Of a stretch of DNA of 64,000 nucleotides, positions 36,419 through 49,154 are shown piece by piece. Below the pieces are notes generated by a model, which saw nothing but the letters and a program-made list of their open reading frames with translations, made no database searches and was not told the origin of the DNA. Where the stretch lies: contig SJOL01007286.1 in assembly GCA_004794785.1 (NCBI GenBank), positions 493,807 to 557,806 of the forward strand, written 5' to 3'. The stretch is from Opisthorchis felineus. Lineage: Eukaryota > Platyhelminthes > Trematoda > Opisthorchiida > Opisthorchiidae. Each line of letters starts with the position of its first letter. Position 1 is the first letter of the stretch. A program made the translations under genes and the position numbers.

Positions 36419-36523
36419 TCAGCTCGACTGATCCAGGACCGTGCTCCACACGTTTTCCAGTTCCACGCCTTCTATTCTATTAACACTGGGATGCTTGGCG
36501 ATTTCTACCGCCTCGGCTATCAG
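36419..36523 (-). pseudogene. C-terminal fragment of a probable Penelope-like element ORF
   Basis: About 34 codons on the minus strand read LIAEAVEIAKHPSVNRIEG then VELENVWSTVLDQSS before a stop. This resembles the extreme C terminus of Penelope-like and GIY-YIG retroelement proteins, with the pattern '(R)EA.EI.KH..VNR.EG.(E)L...W..L'. Nothing else of the RT or GIY-YIG domain is readable upstream (higher coordinates), and a stop sits immediately before LIAEAV. Identification rests on this short pattern and its proximity to a hammerhead-like core at 36682, a combination known for Penelope-like elements. Confidence 0.45.
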
Positions 36524-36675
36524 TCACTCCCCCATCCCATCGACGGAAGATTTTGGCACTAACCGACAAGAGCAGCTAATTGACACTCAACGCTGATTTG
36601 GTGCACTAATATGAAGACATCTTACTGATTGGTTCTTCGTCTGCCTTAAAGCCTGACCTATTTGATAACCGTTCA

Positions 36676-36720
36676 CCTGACCTGATGAAGCTTTTGTGTC
36701 AAAGGCGAAACGTTGCTCCA
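36676..36720 (+). ncRNA. Hammerhead-like core (Penelope-type)
   Basis: CTGATGA (36682-36688) is followed by stem II of six pairs (GCTTTT 36690-36695 with AAAGGC 36701-36706, loop GTGTC), then GAAAC (36707-36711) and GTTGC. Boxes and stem II match the hammerhead consensus well. Helices I and III cannot be drawn with confidence: an upstream AACCGTT could pair with CGTT after GAAA with one bulge, but the remaining 8-base helix-I loop does not pair. Probably a relic. Confidence 0.45.
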
Positions 36721-38390
36721 TTAAAAAGTACCGATAGTTTATCATGCCCTTCTGAAACGAAAAGGTATTCTGGCCCGCATTGATGACTTCAACATTGCCT
36801 GCCTGCGCTGAAGGATTATGGTTCTAGTTTTGGCGTCATTTACGTCATAACACATCCTGACCTACCTTCTAGCTTGTTTTCGACTTCCTTGACTCAGAAA
36901 GTCGAAGTCGCCTTATTTATAAGGAGGCCAGCTGCACGTCGACTTGGAGGTAATTACAACAATAAAGAACACGAAATGGAAGCATCACTTGCACTAGGGG
37001 AAAAAGCACTGGGTGTTTGCAGCATTCATTAGGAAATCTGGACAAAACATCCGGTAACATTCGTTGGTAATCAATTGGGAACTAGGATTAAAGGAATTAT
37101 CACCAGGTATATTTGCACATTTGGAGTTTGGGAATGCGATTAGATTTGGAGTAGGAATTAATTTGCTAGTTCTTTTCCAATTAACCTACAAACAGGAAAC
37201 CTGTCGTTTATTACCTATGGGACAAGCATGTGCGGAATGGTGGGATGTCAGCATGTTAATCGATTGAATGTGGATGTGAGTGTGGGCGGAAAGGACAATG
37301 GGGTCGCGAAAAAAATAAGTCACTCGTCCATGTGACTCATCCGGTTTTCCACAGACTGTCACCATGAAGACAAAGGACAGTGATTTATATGAGGCAAACT
37401 GCTTACCTGCCCATGAAACATTTTTATCTGAATATGGGAGGCTGTAGGATTTTCCTGATGTAGAAAGCCACGAAAATGAAAATTCTGGTCACCCTATGTG
37501 ATCTGTAAAACTGTACCATCGTGAATCAAACTGCGGGATGATGCAACTCAAAATTTTCGCAGCAAGCAGTGCGACTGCTTTTGCTTAGATGTTTTCAGTT
37601 CTGGAAAGTGTTTTGAGTTAGTATTTAATGTGATAGACTACGAAAACATAACCTAGCCTTTCCTGAAACTCGGCGTACAACAAATAGACGTAAAATTCGT
37701 CTGGGTGTTTTGGTTACCTAATAGTTTGTGAAGTAATCATGTTACACGGAACCTGTCGCGGCATGTCTCTCGAAACATTGTGGTAGCATGGTATACAAAT
37801 ATGTCAAAAATGTGATGATTCATGATTCTCCAGGTTATACACAATTGACTGGCACATACAATCCTATTCAGAAATATAACATAATTCCCTTCCATTCAAT
37901 TATTTAGACCTTATTTAGACATCCAAGGACGAATACCGGAGACACTGAATTCAACTAAAACTTCTTCAATTCAAACTCCGTGTGAGGGATGCTCTGGGTG
38001 AACATAGTTTCCCAGCGTTCTTCCCTTCATTGTGGCCTACAGACACTAACTGGGAAGAATCTTATGTTTTCTGGTGCACTGTTCCGTTTTGAATTTTTTC
38101 ACTTCCTGTAACACAAGTCCCTGGTCCAGCAAATTATTTAAAATCACGCAGGAAGTATTTTCCCTGCTGAAGAAACTTTAGTGCTGCGTCACATTACAGT
38201 GGTTTACAGCAGACCCCACGATTTATCGTCCTGAAGCATGTTGTCAATGGGGTTGGAATCCTTGTTGCGAATGGTGTTGAACATTAAAATACAGGTAGAT
38301 GGTATCACTGGCAGTTTGTGCTAGGCTACAGGTCACCCATTGTAACCAGCACAAATTCCAGGGAGCATGACCAAAAAGTAAACAGAAGAG
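36721..38390. other. Anonymous sequence
   Basis: No gene recognised. AT-rich with short chance frames. Confidence 0.45.
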
Positions 38391-38394
38391 TGTT

Positions 38395-38735
38395 TTCACG
38401 GGAGACTCGACTGAATCTCTCGTTAATGATATTCCTTAAGTGAATGTACACACAAAGGCGGCCTGACGTTTCAGTTGCTATGATATCGCAGCACAATTTC
38501 ATCAAGAAGACTATTCACAAGGCCACTGAAATTCATTTGAGTGTCTCGTGAAGACCAAATTGATATGCAAGTGAGTGTATTTGTCAAATTTCGTGCAAGC
38601 TGGGTTCAAGTGGAAAATAAGGTTGACAGAAACTCACGGCCTGTGCCTACTTAGTGAGCCTCAAGAAAGGTGAAATCGGTCATGAGCTGTCGAACAGATT
38701 TCAGTAACCTTTTGAATAGTTTCTTTTATAAACAG
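38395..38735 (+). repeat. R1 repeat, degenerate copy
   Basis: GGGAGACTCGACTGAATCTC opens the left arm. GGCGGCCTGACGTTTCAG, GGGTTCAAGTGGAAAATAAG, then AGTGAGCCTCAAGAAAGG, TGAAATCGGTCATGAGCTGT follow. The CTGATGA box reads CTTAGTGA, so the core is inactive. It keeps GAAA and GTC. Confidence 0.7.
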
Positions 38736-40095
38736 AAAATGGAATTTTTAGTGACATTCGCGTGCCACGTCAGCGACCTTTGATGGCTAAATCAGGATAG
38801 GGTATCTCGTCTAGTCGATACCGCAGTTAGGCTAGGCGAGTACTGGTGTCTTCAGCAGTCTACGCGTCGGCTCACAGCACGTTAATGGGGTCAGCTGCTG
38901 GAACCATTAGGCAGCATGATTTCTAGTCTGACGATCGGGCTAAACACGCCCAAAATCTTATGGAGGCCAAGCAGACCCAAATGACTGCACTCAAATAACT
39001 GAACTGAGGGGTTGACCTGCATTATCCTTAGGCTAAACTTACATGACACCCTCCAGGAATTGATTTATTAAGGCATGGATTAATTTGATTGAACTTTCAG
39101 CTTCCTCACTTGAGGGGGGTGGGGGGTTGAGGATGCAGGAGGGAAGTGGAACCGCAGATTTGATGACAGCGATGGTTGAAGAAGAATGTTGACACGGTTC
39201 ATCGGGTGCATGAAGCCCCTTAAAAGGTTATGCTCGTTACTTTTTGTTGTTATCCACCTGCCAACTGATTGAATATGCTCCTGATAGGGGACGTGTGATC
39301 AGTATGTCTGTACTGGTACCTCAGTGCACGTTTTATTCAGCTGAAATCAAGCAAACTCTTTGCGAAGGTAACCGGATGCACACTTGATCTTGGTTCAACT
39401 GCACTTGTCTCTTGGTTGTTGGCGCTTCAAATTATGGGGGCCGAACACGCCCTCAGGCTGAACATGTTAAAGGGATCAGGACAGAACAACCCGTTTATCA
39501 CACTATCTTCACCCTACGCAGGATAGTGATAAATGGATAGCCAAATTTAAAAATAGGAATCTCTGACGAAGCAGCGACTGGTGGCGTGGAAAACCATAAC
39601 GTAAGGTCAGACATTCAGGCCCAGCTTGAAAACAAGCTAAGTTTGCCGCCCGAAAGGCCGTTCATTCAATTTGTCATGGAGAACGCGTTACTGCCATGTG
39701 ACAGTTGTTTGCTCACCTAATGAATTTTGCGTCACGTCTCCTTTCGTTTTCACTGCACACTTGGCTACGCCATCCGTAGTCTTCGTGCTGCCAAGGTCGT
39801 TCTCGATAATTTCGTTGCAACGTTCCACTGTGTTGTAAATTTTCATCGTAATTAATCTGTCGCCGTGAAAAGAAGTTTAGTCTTATTTTAACCTTTTTTG
39901 AAGTGTGCACTTTCAAATCTGTATGCTACTGGCGGATTAAAAGTGGCACATCCGATTTTCTCATGACGCGCTCATCACTGTCGAGCACCAATACACCAGT
40001 CGACAACAGCCTATGCGATGGTCATTAGTATTATCGTAGCGTATAAACCGAATAGTGTGTTAAGATCTGCGAAGTCCACTCATCCGCGCACTAAT
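38736..40095. other. Anonymous sequence with a G-rich tract
   Basis: No gene recognised. GGGGGG-T-GGGGGG at 39114-39126, followed by GG and GGG runs to about 39143, is a potential G-quadruplex. Confidence 0.45.
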
Positions 40096-40099
40096 TTGC

Positions 40100-40280
40100 T
40101 TTCAACAGGAGATCTAACTGAATCCCAGCTGAACCTCTCGATTATGATATGCTTCAACTGAAGGTATTGCACAGTGGTCACCTCATGTTTCGGTTGATAC
40201 GATTTTCTGGACATTGCAGTATATTTTATTGAAGGAATACTAATCGTAAGTTTGCTGTCGAGGAGTTTTCATGAGTGCTT
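40100..40280 (+). repeat. R1 repeat, short degenerate copy
   Basis: AGGAGATCTAACTGAATCCC and AGCTGAACCTCTCGATTATG, then CACCTCATGTTTCGGTTG, and TGCTGTCGAGGAGTTTTCAT. The middle, including the CTGATGA box, is deleted. Confidence 0.5.
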
Positions 40281-43200
40281 GGAGTGTGCCAAGCTGCTAC
40301 CCTCTTTCTACCTTAGTTTGTGAGCCTTTACTGACGTCGTTTGATCTCTTGAGCACCTTGAGCACTTTCGAACGACAATTTGTAGTCGAAAATGGCCGTA
40401 AAATCTTAAGTATTGTGATCATTACCTTCGGTTTGTATTGGCATTCATCCTCCTTGATGTCTTGTCCTACTCTTCAGCCGCCTATTTCATTTATTCTTTA
40501 TTGAGGGCCTTGGGACTTTGGACCAAGCTATCCAAATTTCATGGTGCCTGACCGCTAGGAGGTGGGTCACTTCAACGAATGCTGCAAAAAAATCGTAGTT
40601 TATTTTTCTTACGTTCCTGGCGTGTTTCAGGCACCGCACAGCGTTGGTTGTCAGTAATCCTACCTCCATGGTATCGTTTTACATCGTGCATTGAGCCTTC
40701 ATATCTAGTACCCCTTCAGTCTGTTTGGTGCAGACTGACGGACACCGTATGCGAAGTTTCTGATATTACACATTCATATTCATATACAGGCATATTACAT
40801 ATTCAGTGTTTCTACGCCAACCGAGTGGACAGATAAGTGTCACTCTGGAGGCACGCAGTTTAGCCTTGATTCGGGTGCTTCGGTTATTCTCGGGTTTGCC
40901 AAAAGTTACGTTGGTTTTGGTAATACGGGATCTCTGTTGACCGACAACGGTGAAGTTTACAAATAGCGTGCTCTCGAGGTGGAAAAAGTCCTTCCAGCAG
41001 TCTACAAAGTTCCATCAAATCATGATGTGCAGAGTTACGTAACAGAATACAACTCAACAAAAAGTGTAAATGACGGGCCGCATTCACACTGACCAAATCG
41101 TGCAGCTGCGTCTGAGTTTCCGCCGCGTTGCAGTTTACCATATGTCTTCATGGACAGAAAATCTCCATGCACAATAGTGTGCATAAGTTTCATTTGCTTG
41201 AATGCGATCACAGTGAAGCCAGGCAAAAGGAGTGTAGACTGAATTAGGTTACCTTCATATAAGTTAAGGAACAGGGTTACCTTATTGTTGTGTAACTTTC
41301 AGTCGTTGGTCTGTATAAAACCAAACAGGACTATGTTCACCACATTCGTGGCTAGTTTGAAGTTAGAAGCATGTTTTGAAGAAATATCTTGAGTTCAGCA
41401 AAGACGACCTTCGTCACCAGATTATGCTGTGTATCCGAAAAATTGTGCCTCTGATCATGCAGCTTGTGCGGGTTGTGTAAAACACCTACCGGTTGGATGT
41501 AATCGTATTTCTCAGTCTTGATCTTTCAGTTCAGGTGGCCCAGCGAATCAGAATACGTACTATCACTTATAAAGCATTACGAGACACCTCACTGTAATAC
41601 GTTCTGATCATCTGTACACACTTATTTCAGGAACCATGGTGCAAACAGATGCTTCCAGAAGACTTTCATTTCGTCTTATGCTTTTAGGTTCATTGTAATC
41701 AGCTCTGCTTCATCACACTACGCTAAACAAAGACAAAAGTCAATCTGGAGCAGTTAGTGGTGAACTAACAAGAATAACTGCGCATAAACAGGTGGAGGAC
41801 TATACAAACGAGAATGATATGAGTACAAATTACACAAACCCGGCAGCCACTTCCAATTGCATAAATTAACGCAGCATGTTGGCAACGCAGCCTCGTTTAG
41901 TGATCCAACACACTGTCCCAAGTTCACAATCTCAGGGTGCAATCACCTGTAGCCACAACGCGTAACAAGAACTATGTTAATTCCTTTGGACTCTCAGCTT
42001 GAGCCATAGCTAGGACCGTCAGCCACATGGTGGCACTCTGGCACGGGTCTGGGTCTTGTCGTTTTCGCCAGCGTGAACTTCGCCATAGAGGCGTGTGGAT
42101 CATTACGTATAACATAGTTTGGTATCAGGATTATCGGTCTCCGGTGACAGTGAAATTCAGGCCCAGACCTGTCTTCTGAGATATCCTCTGGGTAATTTTG
42201 TTTACAGTGATGTCTATCAGGGAGAAAAACGTTATGAAAATCCGCTATTAGGTCACTTCTCAGGACTTTGTTGTCTGCACTCTGTACTCAGTATCGGTTC
42301 AATGAACTATGCGAATTAGTCATTCTATTACAAGGAATGGGTTAGTCATTCGATTGTACTTTCCGTGCATACCATTCAGTGCATACCATTCAGTCTTTGC
42401 AATCCATATGTCTAATTCTTCTAAATGACGGTTGCTTTCAAAACCTAGTCCAGTAGTTACATGACACCATGACGTGAGCTTGCTCGTTATGGCATGTGGG
42501 GCAATGTTTCTTAGGAATTTAAATACTACTGAATAGGTAAAACTATCATGTCTTTCCAGAAGATTACGAAAAGTGAGAGAACGATCCTGACGGGTTACTT
42601 GCTAGTCGTCAGATTCCTGGCCAATATCCACGAATACGTTAAACCAATAAAAATACCCGGTGAATTCAGAGATGCGGTGCGCACAAGTGAGTTTAGTGAT
42701 TGTTAGCCGACTTAATCCTGCTGCACCTACTTAATGGATTCCTGCGTATCGCTTCTAAGTATTACGAACAATTCGTTAACATCAAATTTATTAGTAGTAC
42801 CGGGTTAAGAAAAATACTTGGGTATCTTGAATACCATTTCAAATGAACCATAAGGGGCCCTTGTGGTTATTACAGACAACAGATGCAACGGATGTTTAGC
42901 TGAGCCTCCCACTAACACCTAGTTAACTGGAAAATAAATACGAAGGCCGGACGGTTTCATTTCATATACTGGCTGTGTGGTCACCAGGATTTTCTCTAGT
43001 AACCAACAACGCGCAGCGCGTAAGCTTTTCAACTTCAAACTCAGTTCGGAGATAACTATCCACCTATTCTACTCAAGGGCTCCATACTGAATAAAAGTCC
43101 CTATTTTTGTAGCTGCGTTTTTAGGAAAAAGTGAGTTATAGCTTGCTGGACAGTACAAATTACAGAAAACCAAATCTAACATTCGTACTAACTCAGGTGA

Positions 43201-43800
43201 CTAGATGCCTGTAAGTTGGAACACTCAGCTAAATCTGGATGTCCGTCGGTTGTGTTCTTTTGAAATTAGGTGGCTTAATGCAACTGTGTCTCATATCTCG
43301 AAATCCTTAACTCAAATTTCTCGAAAGTATTCCGGGGGAAAGCCAGTGGACTCAGTCGCAAGTGTTTATATCCTGAATCGTGTAACACTTGAACTTTAAA
43401 TATCATAGACAATTTTGGCGCTTGGTAACTTTGTTTTCCGCTAAACACAGGCTCACATGAACGCTTAATAGCCTGCCGGGACCTGAAGTCGTGATCCTAA
43501 TGTGATTATCTTGGATCCAAGAGGTGAAGCAAAAAAGGAACAACAAGTGCCGCATTGAAATGCATGAAGAAACTGCTGAGCCCTATACTGTTAGTCCGTA
43601 GTAATGCTCCTTTATCAGTAGGCTTATGTTCGTTGGTCGTCTTATGGGCATTTGCGACAATCGCCATAATTGCATGTACATCTTGGGCAGTCCTATTGTG
43701 ACTATTCTGGCTGATCTATACCATGGCAGAAACTAAACTTGGATTTAGCGTTCATTAGAACCTCTTGTTTGTACATAAATCCAACCGTCTCAGGATTCGC
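40281..43800. other. Anonymous sequence
   Basis: No gene recognised over about 3.5 kb. A 14-base tandem duplication (GTGCATACCATTCA) lies at 42365-42392. A very weak R1-like trace (TGTTTAGCTGAGCCTCCC) lies near 42893. Confidence 0.4.
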
Positions 43801-43839
43801 ACTCTGCTCATGCGCTAGTCTAGCGGAAGTCCTAACACA

Positions 43840-43915
43840 ACTCCTTGGTTGTTGGTCTGCTCGCCTAGCTTGGCCCTTGGATTGCAAACGTTTCGTCGCC
43901 AATCAGGGAAGCATC
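43840..43915 (-). repeat. R2 repeat core, inverted copy
   Basis: The reverse complement reads CTGATTGGCGACGAAACG, TTTGCAATCCAAGGGCC, then GGCGAGCAGACCAACAACCA, aligning with the R2 core at 19.8 and 24.3 kb. Only the core is present. Confidence 0.65.
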
Positions 43916-46795
43916 GTCGGTGTTGGACGCCTTTGAATAGTCTCAGTTGAACAGACCAATATAGTTTTGTATAGCTAGATACAGAGACAAACGGGGAATG
44001 TGTTAGTGCGCATATCACGATTCATGCGTCCAAGGCTTCAATAACTCAGAACTCTTAATTAATGCGCCACGGTTGCTGGTGAAAATTTCCTTGCCGCTGG
44101 TGAACATGTCATCTTTGAACCTGTGACCATGTGCTTTGTTGTACGACGTACAGTGTACGAGTTGAGGGGAGTCGAAAACTGCTGGCGTGTATAATGTTCT
44201 AGACGGGAAGTTATGCTTGTGCGTATGCACAGGGACTCCTGCATTGAGGCGTCTGGGCCGAAGCACAGACTCGTGAGTGCTAAATGAAGAAGGTGGACCG
44301 CCGGATTGATCTCTGAGCCAGATTAGAAGCCCCTGTTTGACACTGTTCAGTCCTCAACATCATTCTGGCATCTCGGGATAAAATCCTGACTGTAGGGGTA
44401 CTGAACCCTGTATGTGTTAACATCGTTCTACGGTCATGTCCGGTCACACAATTATGCTAAGTTGGAAACCCTATCGGAGCCATCTGCAATCATTCCGTCG
44501 TCACAACCGTTGTCACGATACCTAAACAAATTTCCGGGTGAGTGATTCACTGGCTAGTTGAATACCACATGTCGCCTGTGTTCTGACGCAGGATCCGATG
44601 TGACCTCATGCGACTGGTTCAAGCTATGACAACCAGGACAATTCCTGAAACACCGGCAGATTGATAGGCTAGCCCTATTTGTACGCTTCGAATCGGACTT
44701 ATTGCATCTAGTGGCAGGCTTGTCAAAGTCATACAGACCGCCGATACAATCGAAGATTCCAACATCACTTGGCATCTCAGTCTTCAAATAAGTTCCGAAC
44801 TCCAAACATGCCTCGTTAACTTCCCCTGGTCGACCATCGTTCGTCCCCTATTATTAGAGTGCAGCAGTAGATTACGATGAATAGAAGCATCATTTAACCC
44901 AATCGATACGGAATCGTCTCACACTTCGCAGTTTATTTGGGGATATCTTCTGTCTTGTGCTGCGTACCTTAACTACCCTTTGAGTGTCTGATTCATCAGT
45001 CCCGAGATGTATAACACGCAGGTTATATATAAGGGAAACTGAGTAAATGAGATTAAATGAAGTGTTAACGCACCGTGGTGTCTTCTATCCGTAAAGAAAT
45101 CACCGTTTCTTCAATGCCAGGTGTTCGTAAACCAATGTGATCACTCGATACTGAAGCATGAGGATTTCTGAACCCACAATTAGCACTAAAAAGACCAGTC
45201 GCATGGTCTTTAGAATATTATTTCTCAAGGACTCGGCGAGCGCACCCATGCATTAGCCAAGGACCGTCGGGTCACTTCTGGCGGGGTGCACTTCTTTAAA
45301 CAAAAATTGATTTATACACACAGTGACGTATTCTGCTGAATCCATCGCCACCCATATGACTCCCTCCTGTGTCAACATTTCCGATAGCGTTTAATGGTGA
45401 GCTCTTTGTTCCGGCCTGTATAACCTCACAAATGCAGGTCATGTCGTGTCCTGACAGTTCAACACTGGGTCCAGTAGGCGTCATCCGTTAATCGCCGAGT
45501 CCGCACACACAGCACACAAACATGCACGTAGTCCACATGATTCGACTCCCACCAATCACAACTTGCTTGAAATCATACTGGCCAGCGTAGCTTCCGTGCC
45601 TTTGTAATGTTTATATCTGTCATTTAATCTCTGAAGATCACCTTCGGTGGTCGAACCTCAATACGGTGACACACAGAATCAACACCCACCTACTACATTT
45701 CCTTCTGGAGGGCACCCTGGTTTTCGCACGTTACCAGAAAAGCTCTCGGCAAACTGCACCTCAGGCGAATTCCATTTCACTACCGGTGAGCGTTGCCTAC
45801 GACTCTTCATCTGATGCATCAGCTACACCATATTATTCATCCGCAAACTACTTTCGTCCGCATCGAGTAAAATGAGACAACCCTCGTCAACTGAAGCCTA
45901 GTGCATACAGTAGTTCAGTTTTGCAAACGGACGTCACAGACAAGTTGTGTTCAGCAAGACTAAGACATTTCGTTTGACCAGAGGATAGTAATCGAGGAAA
46001 AACTTCATCTCTGTCAGCAAATTTTTCTATAACACGCTGGAAACGAGTGCGCATTTACAATCGGCTCGTCATTCGTCTGGCATCTGCCAGGGAGAAACAA
46101 ACCAGCTCAGCTGTAAAAGAATCGCTTCCGTTCACTGTTCATTTTTAGCTATCTGTCAGTAACGACTTTCCTCCTGGCAAGCTCGAGCCGGGAAGTAGTT
46201 GAGTTAAAGTACAGAAATACATAAATGGTGTCAAAGCATTTACAAATGTCCTTCTTCGAAACGCCTCCCTGTGGCAAATACCTGTGGCTGTATATTTGCT
46301 CTTGTCTAGTTACGTCATCGTGTGCCAGCTTTGCTAGCACAGCTTACTTCGAGGAACGTGGAAATTCTGCCCTCAGTGCCACAAAAAGTTTGTCCTAAAA
46401 GGTGCGGATGAATTCCGTTTACTAACACGCCGCCGGCGACTAAGTTATTTCCCACGTGTAGCAACAGCATATAGACTCATAAATTGTCAATCACGATTGC
46501 ACATAGAACAGAAATTGTTTTTCAAGTGTGCTTAAATGGATCATGTTTGCAGAGGCACGTGCTGTTTAACAACATGACAGCCACAGATGAAAACCAGCAC
46601 GGAACAAACTTCATCTTTTTATTTTAGTTCCAGCTTCCTTCCTATTTTCTGTCTACCCAAAGCAATAATCCACCTGATATTTTAGGAAAGTTTGCACCGA
46701 ACGTTGCACGAAGCCAGTTTTCTCCCAGTTTTCTTTTCAACAGGCACTGAGAACGAACATCCATACAGAGGTTTTCTACTCATTACTTTCCTGCA
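43916..46795. other. Anonymous sequence
   Basis: No gene recognised. It contains an 8-bp hairpin (AAAGACCA 45190-45197 with TGGTCTTT 45204-45211) and a degenerate core CTGAAGA (45631-45637), stem ATCACC-TTC-GGTGGT, CGAACC. The minus frame 45296-45484 is protein-like by eye but unassigned. Confidence 0.4.
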
Positions 46796-46799
46796 CTTC

Positions 46800-47060
46800 C
46801 TAAAATAGCTTAATTTTGTTTGGACGTAACAGACTCTTAACAGGCTTGCTGAAAATTCTTCAACTTCCCACGACCAGTTTCGTCCTTTTTGGGGCCAAAC
46901 AAGTAGGCCATTCCACGAATTTCTATCAACTTGATGATCTACTTGAATCCAATTTGGACAGAACTCAACAAATACTCTCATTTGCACGCGAATATAGTTT
47001 TGACAGGAGACTCAACGGAATCCAGCTCAATGGTTTCATAGTAGCCTCCACGAGGACCAC
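46800..47060 (-). repeat. R1 repeat, inverted copy
   Basis: The reverse complement reads GGACGAAACTGGTCGTGGG then AAGTTGAAGAATTTTCAGC. The upstream box is CTTGTTTGGCCCC instead of CTGATGAGCCCC. The palindromic arm (complement of GACAGGAGACTCAACGG and AATCCAGCTCAATGG) lies near 46996-47030. Core inactive. Confidence 0.65.
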
Positions 47061-47895
47061 CAGTAATCTCTTCTACTTCATTAACATTGTTGACATAATT
47101 CGATACCTGACCAGAATTGACAGCAGAAAGTAACTGTCAACGGGCTGGTTGTAGAGATGTCCGAGTTTGTATTTGCGACGCCGGAGAAATGAGCTAAATC
47201 CCTTCATAGCTGGACTAAGCTTTTATACAAACAAGGCTGGACGGTGGATGCGATCTTCAGAAACTGGATCCAGCTGGTAGCCACTTGGACAGTTGTTTCA
47301 GTCATACATAAACAGGTCTAGAACTTTATGGCTTACATATTTTTTTATCTGTGTGGTAGCAGACGACAAAATGGAACAGGGTGGTAGCCAAAAGATGAGT
47401 TGAATTCCAAAACATTTTATGTCAATTCCAGAAGTAGGGAATGGCCAAATGGAATGCGGTTCATATCGTTTCTCTATAATGCATATACCATCTGAGGCCT
47501 CTGTATGTTTGCCTGTTCAGACGAGCCTTCTCTTTGTAGATTATCTGCAGATCTCTTTATGCACTCCCACATCTCACCTGTAAAACTATTGCACATTGTC
47601 CAGAAGTCATGCTGGATAGTGCCAATCGGACGGTATCGGTTTAAATCACCAGACACTTGATGAGCACAATATGATATAATAATAATATGATATAAATTCA
47701 CCTTAACTATTCACTGCTCGTGGAAGAGTTACATTAAATACGTTCATTCCGCACCATTATTATCCTCAGTTTTGTTCAAATTTCTCAGAAAAGAATGGTG
47801 TTCAACTGGATTTGAGCTTTCACTTGGGCATTCCATCATTACCAGACTCTGTGTGCTGAAATATTTCCGTATTCGCATACAGAACCAATTATGGA
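47061..47895. other. Anonymous sequence
   Basis: Nothing recognised. Confidence 0.4.
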
Positions 47896-47899
47896 AAAT

Positions 47900-47936
47900 C
47901 TGGCTTGAATTATTCCCATAGCGTAATTCAAGCTAG
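47900..47936. repeat. 13-bp hairpin
   Basis: CTGGCTTGAATTA (47900-47912) pairs with TAATTCAAGCTAG (47924-47936), with 12 Watson-Crick pairs and one G-T, across an 11-base loop. Unassigned. Confidence 0.7.
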
Positions 47937-48027
47937 TGGTCGTTCTACACTTTCCCTTCGGTTACCATGGCAACGTCACAACACACCAACAGCCTCTCAT
48001 TGAGCTTCATATCACTTGTTGCCTCAG

Positions 48028-48110
48028 GCAAATTAGAACCTTGGTCAAATTACCAGAGAAACATCAAATTGAAATAATGAGTGTGGAAATTGCACACGGT
48101 ATGGTATCGG
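48028..48110 (+). CDS. Weak candidate exon (83 bp)
   Basis: Acceptor CACTTGTTGCCTCAG and donor ATCGG then GTGAGT flank a segment reading QIRTLVKLPEKHQIEIM then SVEIAHGMVSG. Both splice sites are good matches and the peptide is plausible, but no family is recognised. Confidence 0.22.
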
Positions 48111-49040
48111 GTGAGTTAAACAAAAAGTGTTTTCAAGTGAGAATCTTGCAAGATGAACTACGGTCTGGCAAAGTTGGTTGCCCGTCTATCAGTCGTGCTC
48201 AAATTCTGCTTACTTAGAACGTAGTTACGCGTTTATTTTAGCACAAAGAATCATTTTTCGCCTTGATTCAAATCTGTATTTGCGACTAACTGTGGTTTCA
48301 CCTGACGATACCATCAGTTTTGTTGTTTCCTTGTCTTTTGGATGCTGGTCTTCAGGCTGTTAGTTGCCTTACCTAAACTGTTTCTCCCTTGTTACGCTCA
48401 CACTGACTCAGGTTTTTTGGTCAGCTGCCAATTACATTTATGAAGCTTGCGTTGTTTCCATGTGAGCGAGTAAACAAGTAAACGAGTCAACATCTAAACA
48501 GCAAACCCTGCTGTAACGCTGAGCTCACCACAAGCATGTCCTTCAAATGCTTTGTTTGGCCTCACAGCCCCCATCTTAAACTGAACAGACTACCGGCTTT
48601 GGATCAATTCTACTACTACTTGAGAAACTGTCATATTTTTAATTACGAGCATGAACAACAGAGACCTATCCGAGCGCAAGTCACGCCTGGTTGAGTTTCA
48701 TTGTTGAAACTTGATCGAACTGGATAGCACATACCATAGCTTTGTTCAAAGCGGTACTTTGTGTACACAGCAATCGCTCACATTAGTTGAGAATTTGCGC
48801 TGCATGACGGAGGCACCGTACAACTTATTGTTCCGTTTGCACTGTTTGGTATGTACGGACGAGCAAAACGCGATAGAAGTGGCCACGAGACGCTTTTCCT
48901 TGAAGTAACATACACCCAATAAGGCATGCAGTTTCTGGTGTGAGCTAGTGGGGTTGTCTTTTCTGTAGTGATGATAAGTTTGAGCAGGTAAAGTACGAAG
49001 AAAATCCAATTCCGATAGCCGGACGTATCCATCGTTCTCG
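48111..49040. other. Anonymous sequence
   Basis: Nothing recognised. Confidence 0.4.
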
Positions 49041-49044
49041 GACG

Positions 49045-49130
49045 ACAGACTCACTTCCCCTCCCTGATGAGCCCCAAGGAGGGCGAGATCAGAAATGGGC
49101 TGTCGAAGAGTTTTCAGCAACATTATATGT
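49045..49130 (+). repeat. R1 repeat fragment with strong stem II
   Basis: CTGATGA (49064-49070), stem II GCCC-CAAGGA-GGGC fully paired, then GAGA (49085-49088) in place of GAAA, then GGGCTGTCGAAGAG (GTC ends 49104). A single box change (A14 to G) would disable a hammerhead. Confidence 0.7.
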
Positions 49131-49154
49131 GATGTCATGTCAAGAATCTCTAAC

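Noticed and set aside
42893..42960. Possible further R1 copy
   Set aside because: Only one short block resembles R1; too diverged to support.
45296..45484. Minus-strand frame VELSGHDMTCICEV as an exon
   Set aside because: Protein-like by eye only; no supported splice sites or family.
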